DNA from: Fervidobacterium_A thailandense
GTDB taxonomy: Bacteria > Thermotogota > Thermotogae > Thermotogales > Fervidobacteriaceae
Reading direction: 5' to 3' (one strand)
NCBI RefSeq assembly: GCF_041505935.1
Contig: NZ_CP140110.1
DNA length: 64,000 bases
Part shown: positions 16,791-25,087 of the stretch, piece by piece
Layout: every line of letters starts with the position of its first letter
Position numbering within the stretch: position 1 is the stretch's first letter
Notes under the pieces: model-generated
What the model saw: the letters and a program-made list of their open reading frames with translations, nothing else
Database searches by the model: none
What the model was told of the DNA's origin: nothing
Position numbers and translations under genes: made by a program

Positions 16791-17249
16791 ATGATGCATG
16801 TCGACAGTCTAAAGAAAGAACTGAAGGAAAGAAAATACAGGATGACCCCGCAGAGAGAGCAAGTTTTGAAGGTTTTCATAGAAACGAACAGCGAACACCT
16901 TGGGGCTGAAGAAGTTTACAGGTACCTCTTAAGCAAGAGAATCAACGTGAGCAAGGCAACTGTGTACAGAACGGTCGACTTACTGGTAGAGCTTGGGTTC
17001 CTACGCAAGTTGCAGTTCGACGAGGGTGTTTACAGGTACGAACTGGTTGATAAGGACAACAAGCACTCGCACTTCATATGCAACTCCTGTGGTAAGATCT
17101 ACGAGTTGAAAGATGAGCTCTCACCGGACAAAATACTGAAGGACTACACTGATCTACTCAGGGCCCAGGGATTTGAAGTGAACGAATTTGATGTTAAATT
17201 CCGTGGCATGTGTCCGAAATGCTCTAAGAAAACACGGAAAGATAAATGA
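16791..17249 (+). CDS. Fur family transcriptional regulator
   Basis: A 152-aa winged-helix metalloregulator. The N-terminal DNA-binding part has RMTPQREQVLKVF and the recognition-helix motif NVSKATVYRTVDLLVELG. The dimerisation part carries HFICNSCGKIYEL and a second CPKC near the C-terminus, two CxxC pairs forming a structural zinc site, plus His-rich KHSHF. Whether it senses iron, zinc or peroxide cannot be decided by eye. The ATG at 16791 has AAAGGGG 6 nt upstream; an upstream TTG at 16764 lacks a site. It lies 46 nt from the nusA ORF end (73 nt to this ATG) and may be part of that operon. Confidence 0.93.
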   Translation: MMHVDSLKKELKERKYRMTPQREQVLKVFIETNSEHLGAEEVYRYLLSKRINVSKATVYRTVDLLVELGFLRKLQFDEGVYRYELVDKDNKHSHFICNSCGKIYELKDELSPDKILKDYTDLLRAQGFEVNEFDVKFRGMCPKCSKKTRKDK

Positions 17250-17282
17250 GGAACAAATAAAGACTAAGTCCTTTGAAAGTCA

Positions 17283-18551
17283 TCACTGAAGTTTTTCAAG
17301 CTCCTCGGTCAATGAAATGTATACTCCAAAGGTGAATCCGAAAGCGATCGCGATGATCCAATGACTGGGTAGTAATGGTAGTCTTGAAAAAAGACTCGCG
17401 ATGAATCGTACGAACCAAACGAAAGGAAGCAAAGCCTTTAGTATCAATTTTGCAAGTGCGTGAAGCTGTAGCACGAATGTTGCAAAGGCCGAGGTTAAAC
17501 CGAACATGATTATCTGAACTGGAAAGCCGACGATAAGCGTTGCGATCGGAGAGAACACGTTCACATCGGAAATCAACGAGACGAACGGTGCGCTACCAAG
17601 GAAACCACCAAGTCCGGACACGATGTTCTTAAACTTACCCTCGTACACGAGTACACCGAGTGTGGCAAGGAAGGTCATGTAGAACGAGAGTGAAAAGACA
17701 ATCTCCGGATTAAATAGTACCATGAATAACCCCGTCAACGAAACAACGTTGACGGGGTTTACTTTTACATCGACCAACTTGAACAGTACCGAAACGTATA
17801 TCATCAAAAGTGCCCTTACCGCGGGAACGTTTAATCCCGAGCCCACAACGAAGACGGTGGGAAAGATCAGGGGGAGTATCAACCTCGCGTTTCTTCGATA
17901 AATTAAAAGGCTTATGAGCTTGTCGGAAATCACGTACAGCATACTTACGTGCATCCCGGAAACGCAAAAGATGTGGAAAAGCCCACTCTTCACAAAGGAT
18001 TCATCGCGGGACGCGTCTCCAAAGAGACTCGGGTAAAACGGTTCAACCTCACGGGAGAAATCCCGAAATCTTTGGAAAGTTTCAAAAATTTTGGACCTTA
18101 ATGAAACGTAATTCTTCACCTTGACGATGACTCTCGGCTTCACGTAGAAAACTGGATAGCTCTTTGCCCTCCTGAGCTCTCCCTTTAGATAAACTATCGT
18201 GCCCACGTCCAGTCGTTCGTACAACCGGACGTCAAATCCCAGCTTTCTCCAACGTCTTCCATCATAGTAAGATAATGAAAGGATCGACGATTCACCTTGT
18301 ACCGATTTCACCGTACCCACGAACTCGACGTTTTTCACCACTTCAAGAGGGGAATTCGTTACCAACACGAGGTTTGCGAAGAAAAGGAAGAATAAAAAGA
18401 GAGCCACTTTGGGTCTTTTGTAAAGTGCAAACGTCGCGAGTAAACAATAAGGTGGGAACCTTACAGCGGTCCCCACCAGCGCACCAATTACGGATGCCGA
18501 AAAGTAGTAGAACGTTAAGTACCTTGGACTTGAACTTCCTAAGCTTCGCAT
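17283..18551 (-). CDS. comEC: ComEC/Rec2-family competence membrane protein, lacking nuclease domain
   Basis: A polytopic membrane protein of about 422 aa. The hallmark competence motif GLFHIFCVSGMHVSML, corresponding to the ISGLH core of ComEC channels, is present, followed by many hydrophobic helices. An N-terminal OB-like segment (about 75-150) precedes it. Full-length ComEC proteins have a C-terminal metallo-beta-lactamase domain; here the protein ends soon after the last helix, so that domain is absent or encoded elsewhere. The role would be transport of single-stranded DNA across the inner membrane. A perfect inverted repeat lies inside the gene at 17728-17759. It is the last gene of a long minus-strand run, convergent with fur. 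Confidence 0.88.
   Translation of the reverse strand: MRSLGSSSPRYLTFYYFSASVIGALVGTAVRFPPYCLLATFALYKRPKVALFLFFLFFANLVLVTNSPLEVVKNVEFVGTVKSVQGESSILSLSYYDGRRWRKLGFDVRLYERLDVGTIVYLKGELRRAKSYPVFYVKPRVIVKVKNYVSLRSKIFETFQRFRDFSREVEPFYPSLFGDASRDESFVKSGLFHIFCVSGMHVSMLYVISDKLISLLIYRRNARLILPLIFPTVFVVGSGLNVPAVRALLMIYVSVLFKLVDVKVNPVNVVSLTGLFMVLFNPEIVFSLSFYMTFLATLGVLVYEGKFKNIVSGLGGFLGSAPFVSLISDVNVFSPIATLIVGFPVQIIMFGLTSAFATFVLQLHALAKLILKALLPFVWFVRFIASLFSRLPLLPSHWIIAIAFGFTFGVYISLTEELEKLQ
17728..17759. repeat. Perfect 13-bp inverted repeat inside comEC
   Basis: AACCCCGTCAACG (17728-17740) and CGTTGACGGGGTT (17747-17759) form a perfect hairpin with a 6-nt loop AAACAA. It lies in frame in comEC and encodes part of a membrane-helix region around KVNPVNVV. 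It has the strength of a terminator stem but no clean T-run on the comEC sense strand. Confidence 0.85.
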
Positions 18552-18575
18552 CACTGCAAATCGACTTATGACAGA

Positions 18576-19790
18576 TTAAGCACCGAACTTTTCTAATCTA
18601 CCCGCGTACGCAAGTATTAGGTTCATCACGTCAGTTGAATGAATCGTTCCAAGTGACCCACGTGCACATTCGAATTCGTTGAACGCCTTTGACATGCCTT
18701 TTCTGGTATGTTTTGCGCAGAAGAGGATCGGCACCGGATGGAAGGAGTGTCCCTTCATCGCACACGGTGTTGAGTGGTCACCAGTTATCACCAAAACGTC
18801 CGGATTGAGCGAAAGTATCTCCGGAATTACGCGATCCACATTTTCGATAACATGAACCTTTTCGTCGAACTTACCATCTTCACCGTAGGAGTCGGTCTTC
18901 TTAACGTGCACGAAGAAGAAGTCGTAGTTGTTCCACTCTTTCTTCAGAGTCTCGATCTCGTCTTCAATCGTTTGTCCAGTTGGAATTACTGTCATTCCCA
19001 CGAGCTTTGCTAATCCTCGGTACATTGGATAGACCGCGATGGCACCAGCCCTCAACTTGTAAACTTCCGGGAATTGTGGTAGTTTCGGATACTTGGAGAA
19101 GCCTCTCACGAGTGCAAAGTTCATCTTCGGTTGATCTTTCAAGACTTCCTTTATCCTCTCAAGGAGCTTATTCACGATACGCGCGGTCTTCTCCGCTTCT
19201 GGACTCAACGCCGTTGTGTACTTGATAGGTTTACCTTCTTTTTGTGGATCGGCATCCTCGATGTTGTCGGATAATCCTTCACCTGTGAGTTTTAACACGA
19301 ACCTGTGTTCCTTACCTGGATAGAAAGTGACTTTAATATCTTCAATCTCCTTGATGTTGGCATTCAGAATCTCAACGACCTTCGCGCTCTCCTCCGTTGT
19401 TGGTCTTCCTGCACGTCTATCAACAACGATTTCTCCATCGATTGTCGCAAAGTTTCCACGTGCTACTACGTCGAGTTCACCAACTTCGATATCCTCACCC
19501 AACGCTTCAAGTATCCCCCTACCGATCTGGTACTTTATGGGATCGTACCCGAAAAGTCCAAGATGTCCAGGCCCACTCCCAGGAGTGATACCGGGGAGAA
19601 CTGGAATGGTTTGTCCCAGGTCACTCATGGTTGCAAGTTTGTCCATGTTCGGTGTGTGCGCTTTCATCAGTGGGGTCAACCCTTCCTCGTTAGGTAGATC
19701 GCCGATACCGTCCAGAACAAGAAGAACGATCTTACTGGAGTTGGGAGAGATGAGTTCACTAACGAAGGCTTGTTTGTCAATGTTCAACAT
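18576..19790 (-). CDS. apgM: 2,3-bisphosphoglycerate-independent phosphoglycerate mutase, archaeal type (ApgM)
   Basis: A 404-aa member of the alkaline-phosphatase superfamily that interconverts 3- and 2-phosphoglycerate in glycolysis and gluconeogenesis. Metal-binding motifs are visible: VLLVLDGIGDLP near the N-terminus, PGITPGSGPGHLGLFGYDP with the candidate nucleophilic Ser, VITGDHSTP and HSFHPVPILF near the C-terminus. The length matches archaeal and Thermotoga ApgM rather than the ~510-aa GpmI. ATG at 19790 has AAGGAGG 7 nt upstream; the ATG at 19796 is too close to it. It precedes comEC by 22 nt. Confidence 0.95.
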   Translation of the reverse strand: MLNIDKQAFVSELISPNSSKIVLLVLDGIGDLPNEEGLTPLMKAHTPNMDKLATMSDLGQTIPVLPGITPGSGPGHLGLFGYDPIKYQIGRGILEALGEDIEVGELDVVARGNFATIDGEIVVDRRAGRPTTEESAKVVEILNANIKEIEDIKVTFYPGKEHRFVLKLTGEGLSDNIEDADPQKEGKPIKYTTALSPEAEKTARIVNKLLERIKEVLKDQPKMNFALVRGFSKYPKLPQFPEVYKLRAGAIAVYPMYRGLAKLVGMTVIPTGQTIEDEIETLKKEWNNYDFFFVHVKKTDSYGEDGKFDEKVHVIENVDRVIPEILSLNPDVLVITGDHSTPCAMKGHSFHPVPILFCAKHTRKGMSKAFNEFECARGSLGTIHSTDVMNLILAYAGRLEKFGA

Positions 19791-19935
19791 CGGCATACCT
19801 CCTTCCTTAGAAAATGTTAGATTCAGTTATTTTGAAAGGATCCTCCAAAATGCAAACCTTTCCCCTCTTTCGCGCTCGACCATAACCGTTGCCAAAGCAA
19901 AAGCACACCCGGAAAAGCCGAACAACGTACGAAAG

Positions 19936-21015
19936 TCACCGATAGCTTAAAAATCTTTTGATCATCTTTGAGATCGCAGCCTGGCACGCGGAGAACGCCA
20001 ATTTGCCACCACAGTTGGTCGCCGCCAGGAAAGCGATATTTCGTTTCGGGGCAACCCAAACGACGGCAAACCAAAGTCCGTTGCTACCACCGTGTGTCAA
20101 TGCTAACCCTCCTGCCCAACTTCGCTCTACCACCAACCATCCCAACGCATAACCTTGGTCGTAGTGATCTTTGTGGAGAAATTCGAAGGTTTCTTTCGAC
20201 AGAAGCTTTGAATTTCCCTGCAACCCTTTAAGATGTTCAGAGACAAATTTGGCCCAATCTTTCACAGAGCAATGAATACCACCAGCAGGAGCGAGAACAG
20301 GAGGATTGTCAGCATCAGGTCCTGGTGCGATTGGCTGACATGTAAAGATCAACCTTCTGTGTCCCCAAACGTCCCTGGGAGGACCGAAACCGGCCGATTC
20401 CATACCCAGTGGTTTGAAGATAAGTGTTTTCATAAGCTCTTCCCAAGATTTTCCCGTGACTTTTTCTGCCATCGCCGCGGCAACAACGTAGCCGTAATTA
20501 CTGTATACCATGCACTCTCCTGGTCGATAAGATGGTGGATTTGCCAGTACGAGCTTAACCAGTTCGTATCGCTGAAAAACGACGGGGCCACTCATCTCCC
20601 TCAGCTTTGGAAAGAAGTTTCTGTCCGGACGCACGTCTTTCGGCAACCCCGCTTTGTGCGAGAGCAAGTGTACAAGTGTGATAGAGTGAAAACCTGGGTG
20701 TATTGCGTCCGCCGCCTCCGGAAACACATCAATGATTTTCGCATCCCAACTCAACGATCCTCGCTCAACTAAGATCGCGAGCATCGTAGCCGTCATCGCC
20801 TTAGTACACGAACCAAGGTGGAACGCGTCATCTAACCTTATTAGTTCACCACTACCTATCTTTCGCTCCCCAACCACTTCTGCAAAGATCAATTCCCCAT
20901 CTTTCACACAAGCAGCTGCCAACGCAGGTACGTGAAAAATATCACGAACTTTGTATAAAAGATCTCCCTCGCAAAACCATCTTTTCACATGATTAAATAA
21001 CGGCACAATCCACAT
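19936..21015 (-). CDS. Serine beta-lactamase-like (class C/esterase) hydrolase
   Basis: A 359-aa protein of the beta-lactamase/transpeptidase-like family. All three active-site motifs are present: SCTK (SxxK) near residue 70, YSNYGY (YxN) near 168 and THGG (KTG-equivalent) near 313. There is no signal peptide, so a cytoplasmic esterase or peptidase role is more likely than antibiotic resistance; family members include EstB-type esterases and D-aminopeptidases. It lies in the long minus-strand run between the M29 aminopeptidase and apgM. The 139-nt gap to apgM shows no obvious terminator. Confidence 0.88.
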   Translation of the reverse strand: MWIVPLFNHVKRWFCEGDLLYKVRDIFHVPALAAACVKDGELIFAEVVGERKIGSGELIRLDDAFHLGSCTKAMTATMLAILVERGSLSWDAKIIDVFPEAADAIHPGFHSITLVHLLSHKAGLPKDVRPDRNFFPKLREMSGPVVFQRYELVKLVLANPPSYRPGECMVYSNYGYVVAAAMAEKVTGKSWEELMKTLIFKPLGMESAGFGPPRDVWGHRRLIFTCQPIAPGPDADNPPVLAPAGGIHCSVKDWAKFVSEHLKGLQGNSKLLSKETFEFLHKDHYDQGYALGWLVVERSWAGGLALTHGGSNGLWFAVVWVAPKRNIAFLAATNCGGKLAFSACQAAISKMIKRFLSYR

Positions 21016-21069
21016 AAGTCCAGAACAACGCGCCTGGTACCATGATGCAACGGAAACGGACCAGAAATC

Positions 21070-22269
21070 CTAAATTACCCATCTTCCGCCCAAAATAATT
21101 GGTATTTCCTTTCCATCTTTAATTCCGTACACGTTCATCGACGGATTACCAACCATGAAGTCAACGTGCGTAAGGCTGTTGTTCAATCCAGCTTGCTCGA
21201 AGTCACCGTTAAATTCTCTGACGCACGTTGGATACGCCCTTCCAAATGCAAAGTGGGCAGCCGCGTTTTCGTCGTAGAGTGTGTTGTAGAATATTCTTCC
21301 AAGCTTGTATATGGGTGAGTCGATATCAACGAGTGCAACTTCCCCGAGATACGAGGCACCTTCGTCCGTCGAGAGCAGTTCCTTGAGGACTTCCTTACCT
21401 TTTTTCGCGTCGAAATCAACAACTTTACCCTTTTCGAACTTTAGCCAGAACTCGTCGATCACATTCCCTTGGTACACCAACGGCATACTACTGTGAACCA
21501 CACCGTCCACGCCATACTTGTACGGAGCGGTGAAAACCTCTTCCGTTGGTATGTTGGGCAAGAACGCGACACCGTTTTCATCGTTTTCGATACCACTAAG
21601 CCATTGGTGATTGGGTGCAAGCTTCACGATCAAGTCCATTCCAGGTCCTTCGTACCTGAGCGCTTCGAACTTCTCGGAGTTTAAGATATTTTTTCGTCTC
21701 CTGAGGTCTTCCAGATGCTTCAGTAAATCGTCATAGCCATCTTCGTTCACCCTGGCCACGAACAAAATATCGTTCCACAACCTTTCAACGTCCTCTTCCC
21801 CGTACACCTTGCGTGCCCACTCAGGGTTAGGTACACCAGCAACGCACCACCTATTCTTGTTCATCATCGTTCTTTCCATGACTTCTCTGAACGCAACCTG
21901 TCGCGCACGCGTGTAGATCCCGAGCCGTTGTGCGGGAACGTCCGAAAGTACATCCGCATAAGACCCGACAAGCGAGATCGAAGCCGCACCGGCTTCTAAG
22001 AAAGATTTAGGCATTGCAACTTCCCAATCGTAAATGTTTTTGATTACTTCCTCCGAGGCTTTCAACAACTTTTGGCGTGTGATGTAAGTATCGTTCCAAA
22101 CAACGAAAACCTCACCAGCTCCGAGATCGTAAGCTCGTTCGACGAGCAAACGCACAAAATCTTTGTGGTCAACCGAAGCGTTGACGATGAGTTTCTGACC
22201 CGTCTGTAGGTTGACACCGACTTTAAGTATCGCGTCCGCGTAGTTACTGAGCGCTTTTTCCGATACCAT
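21070..22269 (-). CDS. M29 family aminopeptidase (AmpS/PepS type)
   Basis: A 399-aa leucyl aminopeptidase of the thermophilic M29 family, a cobalt- or zinc-dependent exopeptidase releasing N-terminal residues. Family segments are visible: the N-terminal GVNLQTGQKLIVNASVDHKD, then LPNIPTEEVFTAP with the first metal ligand glutamate, YDENAAAHFAFGRAYPTC and the C-terminal NNSLTHVDFMVGN, which holds the His and Asp ligands. The ATG at 22269 has GGGAGAG upstream. It follows a small membrane protein by 24 nt and is probably in the same transcript. Confidence 0.93.
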   Translation of the reverse strand: MVSEKALSNYADAILKVGVNLQTGQKLIVNASVDHKDFVRLLVERAYDLGAGEVFVVWNDTYITRQKLLKASEEVIKNIYDWEVAMPKSFLEAGAASISLVGSYADVLSDVPAQRLGIYTRARQVAFREVMERTMMNKNRWCVAGVPNPEWARKVYGEEDVERLWNDILFVARVNEDGYDDLLKHLEDLRRRKNILNSEKFEALRYEGPGMDLIVKLAPNHQWLSGIENDENGVAFLPNIPTEEVFTAPYKYGVDGVVHSSMPLVYQGNVIDEFWLKFEKGKVVDFDAKKGKEVLKELLSTDEGASYLGEVALVDIDSPIYKLGRIFYNTLYDENAAAHFAFGRAYPTCVREFNGDFEQAGLNNSLTHVDFMVGNPSMNVYGIKDGKEIPIILGGRWVI

Positions 22270-22293
22270 GCGAAACTCTCCCTTCTGTATATC

Positions 22294-22785
22294 TCAGTCG
22301 GTTTGGATTAAAGATAGTATGAGTCCCACGATCAAAGCAAAGTATCCAATGTCCGGTGCGTTCGATCTCAACGAAACCAAGAAGGTCATCAGGGAAAGCA
22401 CGTAAAACTTCAGCAGATTCCCGAACAGTCGCGCAATGTTGCGCTCCAGGGTGAATCGAGCATACTCTCTATGACTTACGCCGAGTGATAGCACGAGGAG
22501 TCTAAAACGCTTGTCGACTGAGTATATACCGACAAGTAACTTGTAGAGCTGATAGGTGAAAGCGAAAAAGCCGACAACGAAGAATATGAGGATCAAATTA
22601 TCGAGGTAGTACCAGCAGAGAATCAACAATCCCGACGTCATTATATCGTTGAAAAGGTACAGCGGTTCGTATTTGAACCTCGCAAGTTTCAACGTTATCC
22701 TGTAAATCGTTATGAACGCAAATAAGCTACCAACGAGTGTGGCAAGTAATGCGCCGTAGAGAATATGCTGAAATGGTTCGAACAT
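22294..22785 (-). CDS. Uncharacterised four-helix membrane protein in SPFH/NfeD operon
   Basis: A 163-aa protein with about four hydrophobic helices (about 8-28, 46-62, 64-86 and a C-terminal pair near 125-160) and a basic loop LGVSHREYARFTLERN. I do not recognise the family. Its ATG overlaps the stop codon of the SPFH gene in a TAATG arrangement, which implies translational coupling and supports a functional link to the SPFH protein in the membrane. Confidence 0.75.
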   Translation of the reverse strand: MFEPFQHILYGALLATLVGSLFAFITIYRITLKLARFKYEPLYLFNDIMTSGLLILCWYYLDNLILIFFVVGFFAFTYQLYKLLVGIYSVDKRFRLLVLSLGVSHREYARFTLERNIARLFGNLLKFYVLSLMTFLVSLRSNAPDIGYFALIVGLILSLIQTD

Positions 22786-23702
22786 TATTCTTTCTTTACC
22801 TCCGGTTTTTGCTCTTTGAACAGCTCGGCTATTGCTCCAACGGAAGCGAGGATCGAAGATGTTTCAACCGGTATGAATATCTTAGTAGCCTGTCCGTTCG
22901 CTATGTCGCGTAGCGCTTCAAGGTACCTGATCGCGATGAGATCGTTCGTAGGATTACCTTCGTGAATTGCCTTGAACACGTTCAGTATCGCCATCGCCTG
23001 ACCTTCCGCCTCGGCGATGAGTTTGTATTTGTTCGCCTCCGCAACTTTCTTGATGGCCTCAGCCTCACCTTCCGCTCTCAATATTGCAGCCTGTTTTTCT
23101 CCCTCGGCCTTAAGGATTTCGGACTGTCGAATACCTTCGGCCTCGAGTATCGCAGCCCTCTTAGTACGCTCGGCTTTCATCTGTTTGCTCATCGCTTCCA
23201 TAATGTCTTTTGGAGGATCGATTTTCTTAATCTCAACACGCGTGATTCTAATTCCCCATTTGTCGGTTGCCTCGTCTAACACTGTTCTGAGCTTTGCGTT
23301 GATACTCTCACGCGATGTTAAGGTTTGGTCAAGCTCGAGTTCGCCGATAACGTTCCTCAGGTTCGTTTGCGCGAGTTTTATCGTGGCAAATTCGAAGTTG
23401 TTGACGTTGTACACGGACTTGAAGGCATCAGTGACCTCGTAGTAAATGACCGCGTCCACGACAACCACAACGTTATCTTTGGTTATGACCTCCTGAGGTG
23501 GTACATCAATCACGTGCTCACGCATATCGACTTTTATCATCTTATCGAAGAATGGGATGATAAAGTGGAGTCCCGCTTTCACTTCTTTTTTGAATTTTCC
23601 AAGTCTTTCAATCAACCCGCGTTCGTAAGGTCTGACTATCCTGATTCCCGTTCCAGCTATGATAAGTAGCAAAACGGCTATCGCCAATAAAACAACGTAC
23701 AT
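22785..23702 (-). CDS. SPFH (stomatin/prohibitin-like, QmcA-type) membrane protein
   Basis: A 305-aa stomatin-like protein. It has an N-terminal membrane helix (VVLLAIAVLLLIIAGTGI) and then an SPFH domain with RIVRPYERGLIERLGKF and VDVPPQEVITKDN-like segments. A long Ala/Glu-rich helix (about 190-260, KAEGEKQAAILRAEGEAEA) drives oligomerisation. Such proteins form ring-like scaffolds in membrane microdomains. ATG at 23702 follows a GGAGGG site; the further-upstream start at 23726 would put that site inside the gene. NfeD lies immediately upstream, the classic pairing of the two families. Confidence 0.95.
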   Translation of the reverse strand: MYVVLLAIAVLLLIIAGTGIRIVRPYERGLIERLGKFKKEVKAGLHFIIPFFDKMIKVDMREHVIDVPPQEVITKDNVVVVVDAVIYYEVTDAFKSVYNVNNFEFATIKLAQTNLRNVIGELELDQTLTSRESINAKLRTVLDEATDKWGIRITRVEIKKIDPPKDIMEAMSKQMKAERTKRAAILEAEGIRQSEILKAEGEKQAAILRAEGEAEAIKKVAEANKYKLIAEAEGQAMAILNVFKAIHEGNPTNDLIAIRYLEALRDIANGQATKIFIPVETSSILASVGAIAELFKEQKPEVKKE

Positions 23703-23735
23703 GCTTACTCCCTCCTTTCGTATCAAAGTTGTGCC

Positions 23736-24209
23736 TCATTGTTGGCCTTGAGTTGTCTCTTCCGTTGTTTGCTTTTCAACCGATTTGACGACAACATGCG
23801 CGCCCTCGACCTTTAATATCACAACTTTCTGCCCCTTTTCGTATTGTGCATCATCGTCGTCTGCCATCGCACGCCACATATCGCCGTTTACCTTGACAAT
23901 ACCGGTTCCCGCTTTGTTGTCGATACGCTCGATCACGAGCGCTTCTTTACCAACGATTTCGTCAACGTTGATGCTCCTTGGCTGTTCGCCTGTTATCTTT
24001 TTGGCAAGTTTCCTTGTCGAGAGTACTAAAGCACCGGATACTATTATAAACGTCAACAACTCTACGATCGTGTTCTCCCAAAAGTACGCCACTATAGCAG
24101 CGGCAAGACTACCGAGCCCAAACCAGAATACGAAGAACGTCGGAGTAAAGATTTCTATGACCATAAGCACGACCCCGAGCACGATCCAAAACGCAACCGG
24201 TGACAACAC
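23736..24209 (-). CDS. NfeD-family membrane protein
   Basis: A 157-aa short NfeD. It has an N-terminal cluster of membrane helices (VAFWIVLGVVLMVIEIFTP, then FVFWFGLGSLAAAIVAYFW and LLTFIIVSGALVL) and a C-terminal OB-fold domain (about 85-150: VGKEALVIERIDNKAGTGIV, GDMWRA). NfeD proteins partner SPFH scaffold proteins encoded next door, as here (33 nt gap). The GTG start has AAGGGGGGAAG upstream. There is no serine-protease domain, so this is the short form. Confidence 0.93.
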   Translation of the reverse strand: MLSPVAFWIVLGVVLMVIEIFTPTFFVFWFGLGSLAAAIVAYFWENTIVELLTFIIVSGALVLSTRKLAKKITGEQPRSINVDEIVGKEALVIERIDNKAGTGIVKVNGDMWRAMADDDDAQYEKGQKVVILKVEGAHVVVKSVEKQTTEETTQGQQ

Positions 24210-24248
24210 GGACTTCCCCCCTTTCTATTGAACCGGATCAGTTCAACG

Positions 24249-25058
24249 TCATCCGTTAGTTTTCAGGAATTCCTCCCTCATGAATTTGACAAACTTCTGC
24301 GCCAGTTCGGGATCAAACCAGCTACCTGCCAACTTTTCGATCTCCGCGAGAGCTTCCTCGGGAGTTTTGAGCTCCGAGTCCCAATCGGCCGAAACGAAAT
24401 TGGTAACTTCGTCGTAGTAGTTTATGATCGCGATAATCCTTGCGTACAGAGGTATCTCCTCACCCTTCAGACCATCCGGAAATCCCTTACCATCCCATCT
24501 CTCGTGGTGCGATCTAACGGTTGGAATGTATTTCCACAGAGTCTCGTGAATCGATAGGTAGATCGTTCCCATGATGGGGTGGTCTTCGTAGTGCTGCTCG
24601 AATTCCCTTAACCTCGTCGGTGAGTACAACATCAGCTGCTCGATTGCGATCTTACCAACATCGTGCAAGAGTGCGTGGTTTCGGAGCTCTTCGCATCGTT
24701 CCTCCGACCATCCAAGGTACCTTGCAAAAGCCTCTGCGATCTTGGCCACACGCTGAGAGTGCGAAAATCCGTTACGGTCTTCAACCTCGGTGAGTACGAT
24801 GATATTCGCAAACAACCCTCTGAGAAGTTCCTCAACCCGTTTATCAAGTGGAGTGATGATACCGGTCTTTTGGGCATAGTAATGCAATATGGCGCCGTAA
24901 TCGCGCTCATCGTCTTCGAACTCCGCAACAACGCGCCCTTGGTACTTCACGTAAATCTTTTGCCCCTCTTGAAAAATACAGGTCGGCTCCGAACCACTGC
25001 ACACAGGGTCGAAGCCGAACGCACTTTTGAACAATTCCACAAATTTCTCACTCAGCAT
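24249..25058 (-). CDS. HD-GYP-type phosphohydrolase without sensor domain
   Basis: A 269-aa soluble protein. After about 95 residues with a small beta-rich segment (IYVKYQGRVVAEFEDDERDY) comes an HD domain. The metal motifs are FSHSQRVAKIA, HALLHDVGKIAIEQL, HYEDHPIMG and HHERWDGKGFPDG, the last being the GYP-type signature (GFP here). YDEVTNF replaces the usual YDALTS helix. Cyclic di-GMP hydrolysis is plausible but not proven. ATG at 25058 has AGGTGA just upstream; the GTG at 25067 is an alternative. It sits between thrS and the NfeD gene. Confidence 0.88.
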   Translation of the reverse strand: MLSEKFVELFKSAFGFDPVCSGSEPTCIFQEGQKIYVKYQGRVVAEFEDDERDYGAILHYYAQKTGIITPLDKRVEELLRGLFANIIVLTEVEDRNGFSHSQRVAKIAEAFARYLGWSEERCEELRNHALLHDVGKIAIEQLMLYSPTRLREFEQHYEDHPIMGTIYLSIHETLWKYIPTVRSHHERWDGKGFPDGLKGEEIPLYARIIAIINYYDEVTNFVSADWDSELKTPEEALAEIEKLAGSWFDPELAQKFVKFMREEFLKTNG

Positions 25059-25087
25059 CACGCTCACCTGCCACTCTCAAAGCAAGG

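Noticed and set aside
19936..21015. Antibiotic-resistance beta-lactamase
   Set aside because: The motifs are those of the broad serine hydrolase family, and no signal peptide is present; resistance cannot be inferred.
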